The position numbers and the translations under genes are program-made. From Alphaproteobacteria bacterium (GTDB taxonomy: Bacteria; Pseudomonadota; Alphaproteobacteria; Rhizobiales; Rhizobiaceae), in contig JAFKFE010000208.1 in assembly GCA_017308345.1 (NCBI GenBank), forward strand, positions 1-7,735: a DNA stretch of 7,735 nucleotides, in the 5' to 3' direction. The notes under the pieces were generated by a model. That model was not told where the DNA came from, made no database searches, and saw only the letters and a list, made by a program, of their open reading frames with translations. Shown here piece after piece: positions 5,630 to 7,735 of the stretch (position 1 is its first letter; the number at the start of each line of letters is the position of its first letter).

Positions 5630-7000
5630 TCAGACGCGCCGGGAGACCTGCATCGGCAGGCCGCCCTGCGGCTGCGTGGTCAGCTTCTGCACCGGCCATG
5701 GCCTGGTTTGCGACGTCACGTCGAAGCGGAAGCGCGATAGCAGGATCGCCAGCGCGATGATCGCCTCCTGCATGGCGAAGCCGGCGCCGATGCAGACGCG
5801 CGGCCCGGCGCCGAAGGGCAGGTACTGGAAGCGGTCGATGCGGTCGCGGTTGTGCGGATGGAAGCGCTCCGGCATGAAGGCGTCCGGCTTGTCCCAGAGC
5901 TTGCGGTGGCGGTGCACGACCCAGGGCATGACCAGCACGGCGGCGTATTTCGGGATGTAAAGGCCGTTCCAGGTCTCCGGCTCGATCGGCTCGCGGTTGA
6001 TCGAGGGCGCCGGCGGATAGAGCCTCAGCGCCTCCTCGAAAGCAGCGCGGGTGAACGGCATGGCGTCCAGCCATTTGGTCGGGTCGGGCTCGCGAGCCAG
6101 CACGGCGTCGATCTCCTGCTCGATCCTGTCGCGCTCCCAGGGTGCCTCGGCCAGGCAATAGATCGTCCAGCCCAGCGCGCGCGCGGTCGTCTCGTGGCCG
6201 GCGCCGATGAAGGTGATGATGTTGTCCTCGACTTCGGCGCGAGTCAGCCCGTCCGGCCCCTCGGCCCGCAAGAGGAGCGTGAGGAAGTCCTGCGGCACGC
6301 TGCCGGGGTCGCGCTTCATCCTCTCTTCGCGCATCCTCACAGTGCCGGCGACGATGTCGCGGAAATAGGCCATGGTCTTGCGGCCGCGGATGCGGGTGAG
6401 CCTGGGCAGCCATTCGGGCGCGCGCAACAGGTCGAGCGGATCGACGCGGCCCATGGTCTCGAACAGCCGGTCGATCTCCCTGGCGAAGCTGCCCGGCTCG
6501 CCGGCGATCTCGCCGGAAAACAACGTCTCGGCCAGGATGTCGTAGGTGAGCAGCGTCATGTCATGGGCGACGTCGGTGGAGCCGCCGGCCTCGTAGCGGG
6601 TCACGAATTCCAGCGTGCGCCTCAGCATCGGCTCGGCGAAGCCAAAGATGTGGCGTGGCGTGAACACCGGCGCCATCGCCTTGCGCGAACGCTTCCAGAC
6701 CTCGCCCTCGGCGGTTAGCAGCCCGTCGCGCAGGATCGGGCGCAGGATCAGTTGGCGCACCGTCGCCATCTTGTAGTTCTTGGCGTTGTCGATCAGCACG
6801 TGGCGGATGAGGCCGGGATCGTTGGCGACGATCAGATGTCCGCCGACGCCATTCGCCGAAATCCAGGGCTCGTTGTAGGTGTGCTCGCCCCACAATTCGA
6901 GCGGGTTGCGGTAGACGATGCGCATCATCTCCAGCGTCGAAGGCGGCTGGGTGCGCGGTTTCGGCGCAGGCGGCACGAAGGGGGCGGGCTTGGTGTCCAT
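5630..7000 (-). CDS. Cytochrome P450, soluble bacterial type
   Basis: This is a haem-thiolate monooxygenase of 456 residues. All diagnostic elements are intact: C-helix WxxxR (Trp102, Arg106), I-helix GAGHETT with the Glu270-Thr271 acid-alcohol pair for oxygen activation, K-helix ExxR (Glu323-Arg326), PERF (377-380), and haem loop FGAGPRVCIG (396-405) with Cys403 as the axial ligand. There is no N-terminal membrane helix; the first 20 residues are proline-rich, so it is probably cytosolic. The frame is open 45 codons further upstream. The start MDTKPAPF at 7000 is preferred because CGGAG lies seven bases before it, whereas the Met two codons earlier has almost no spacing. The gene converges on the NDUFA9-like gene (74-bp gap, no clear terminator) and diverges from a flavin-reductase-family gene. 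No ferredoxin or ferredoxin reductase gene is in view. The haem-loop and ExxR context resembles fatty-acid or terpenoid hydroxylases, but the substrate cannot be assigned. Confidence 0.95.
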   Translation of the reverse strand: MDTKPAPFVPPAPKPRTQPPSTLEMMRIVYRNPLELWGEHTYNEPWISANGVGGHLIVANDPGLIRHVLIDNAKNYKMATVRQLILRPILRDGLLTAEGEVWKRSRKAMAPVFTPRHIFGFAEPMLRRTLEFVTRYEAGGSTDVAHDMTLLTYDILAETLFSGEIAGEPGSFAREIDRLFETMGRVDPLDLLRAPEWLPRLTRIRGRKTMAYFRDIVAGTVRMREERMKRDPGSVPQDFLTLLLRAEGPDGLTRAEVEDNIITFIGAGHETTARALGWTIYCLAEAPWERDRIEQEIDAVLAREPDPTKWLDAMPFTRAAFEEALRLYPPAPSINREPIEPETWNGLYIPKYAAVLVMPWVVHRHRKLWDKPDAFMPERFHPHNRDRIDRFQYLPFGAGPRVCIGAGFAMQEAIIALAILLSRFRFDVTSQTRPWPVQKLTTQPQGGLPMQVSRRV

Positions 7001-7007
7001 GGGCATG

Positions 7008-7011
7008 CTCC
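7008..7011 (-). promoter_or_regulatory. Ribosome binding site deciding the P450 start
   Basis: On the minus strand GGAG (within CGGAG) is followed by CATGCCC and then the ATG at 7000, a seven-base spacing. The competing ATG at 7006 would be only one base from the motif. This favours the shorter, 456-residue protein. Confidence 0.7.
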
Positions 7012-7121
7012 GCTGACAGCGATGAATGTAGTGCCCGACAAAGCCGGCGTCCATGTGACCGGACGGCAGCACGTGATCGCCACATCGCCGGAATGTGAGC
7101 GGCATCAGCCAATAGCTGCTT

Positions 7122-7136
7122 GTTGCCGGCGGCAAC
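7122..7136. promoter_or_regulatory. 15-bp palindrome in the divergent P450 / FMN reductase intergenic region
   Basis: GTTGCCG-G-CGGCAAC has perfect 7-bp arms about one central base. It lies 44 bases before the GTG of the plus-strand gene and 121 bases from the P450 start. Position and symmetry suit a repressor or activator operator serving one or both genes. A second, weaker symmetry, CACAT (7081-7085) with ATGTG (7093-7097), lies nearby. No convincing -35/-10 pair was identified. Regulatory function is inference. Confidence 0.45.
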
Positions 7137-7167
7137 CTGCGTTAGTCACCAATGGATACCGCCAAGC

Positions 7168-7173
7168 AAGGAG
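7168..7173 (+). promoter_or_regulatory. Strong ribosome binding site for the GTG start at 7181
   Basis: AAGGAG is placed seven bases before GTG 7181. It identifies GTG as the start of the flavin-reductase-family gene, whose frame contains no ATG in the preceding bases. Confidence 0.85.
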
Positions 7174-7180
7174 CCCTCTA

Positions 7181-7735
7181 GTGAAGCATCGGCTGAACAT
7201 CATCATCGGCAGCACACGCCCGGGACGCGCCGGGCCGATCTTCGGCGAATGGCTGGAAGGATTCGCGCGCGAGCACGACAAGTTCGAGCCGGTGCTGACC
7301 GATATCGCCACTTTCAACCTGCCGATACTCGACGAGCCCCATCATCCGCGCCTGCGCAAATACGAGAAGGACCACACCAAGGCCTGGTCGAAGGCGACAG
7401 AGGCCGCCGACGCCTTCGTGTTCGTCGCGCCCGAGTACAATTACTTTGTCGCGCCCGCGATAGTGAACGCCATCGACTATTTGGTCCAGGAATGGCGTTA
7501 CAAGCCAGCGGCGATCTTCAGCTATGGCGGCGTCTCGGGCGGCCTGCGCGCGGCGCAGGCCTTGAAGCCGCTGCTCACCTCCGTCGGCGTCATGCCGATC
7601 CCGGAAGGCGTGGCGCTGCCCGCCTACGCGACGCTGCTTGACCAGAACCGCGCATACCATCCGAGCGAACAGGTGCTGGGCGGCGCGAAAACGATGCTCG
7701 ACGAATTGTTCCGCTGGAGCGAAGCGCTGAAGACG
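7181..7735 (+). CDS. NADPH-dependent FMN reductase-family protein (flavodoxin fold), 3'-truncated by window
   Basis: This is a flavin-binding NAD(P)H oxidoreductase of the FMN reductase/azoreductase/chromate reductase (ChrR-like) group. It starts at GTG 7181 with AAGGAG seven bases upstream. Exactly 185 codons are visible without a stop, close to full length for the family, so only the extreme C-terminus is missing. Motifs are strand 1 plus the FMN phosphate loop (LNIIIGSTRPGR, 5-16), then NLPILDEP (46-53), the flavin-binding PEYNYFVAPAIVNAIDYL (84-101), and YGGVSGG (115-121), which contacts the isoalloxazine ring. The family reduces flavins, quinones, azo dyes or metal oxyanions using NAD(P)H. 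The gene is divergent from the P450 gene across 180 bp, so shared regulation is possible. A role as its electron donor would be speculation. The final residues visible are FRWSEALKT. Confidence 0.92.
   Translation, partial: MKHRLNIIIGSTRPGRAGPIFGEWLEGFAREHDKFEPVLTDIATFNLPILDEPHHPRLRKYEKDHTKAWSKATEAADAFVFVAPEYNYFVAPAIVNAIDYLVQEWRYKPAAIFSYGGVSGGLRAAQALKPLLTSVGVMPIPEGVALPAYATLLDQNRAYHPSEQVLGGAKTMLDELFRWSEALKT

Overview
The window is high-GC DNA with dense genes, short intergenic gaps and codon use typical of Alphaproteobacteria. The gene content (an opine/basic-amino-acid type ABC importer, a stand-alone NDUFA9-like protein and a soluble bacterial cytochrome P450) suggests a rhizobial chromosome, plausibly Mesorhizobium or a close relative. 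This placement is inference from content and style, not from a database match.

Layout. Positions 1-3098 hold four consecutive plus-strand genes of one polar amino acid ABC importer, in the order ATPase (5' end cut off by the window), periplasmic binding protein, permease 1, permease 2. All four resemble the HisP/J/Q/M, ArgT, Occ/Noc group, so the cargo is probably a basic amino acid or an opine-like derivative. Two hairpins sit between the binding-protein gene and the permeases. After a hairpin-forming repeat built of 14-bp units (3099-3180) comes a lactate/malate/ureidoglycolate-dehydrogenase-family oxidoreductase (3194-4195). It keeps the family fold motifs but lacks the usual active-site residues. 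It may act on what the importer brings in.

Positions 4196-4571 carry no convincing gene. They contain a GC-rich hairpin and a textbook intrinsic terminator more than 200 bp from the nearest upstream stop codon. Next is a complex I NDUFA9-type NAD(P)-binding protein (4572-5555, plus). A cytochrome P450 converges on it from the minus strand (5630-7000). A 180-bp divergent intergenic region with a 15-bp palindrome then separates the P450 from an NADPH-dependent FMN reductase-family protein (7181 to the window end, plus). That last gene starts with GTG behind a strong Shine-Dalgarno sequence and runs off the window.

I see no sign of a mobile element, CRISPR array, phage module or defence system, and no clear previously undescribed system. 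The points most worth checking are the substituted active site of the 3194-4195 oxidoreductase, the 14-bp-unit hairpin repeat, and the orphan terminator at 4403-4436.
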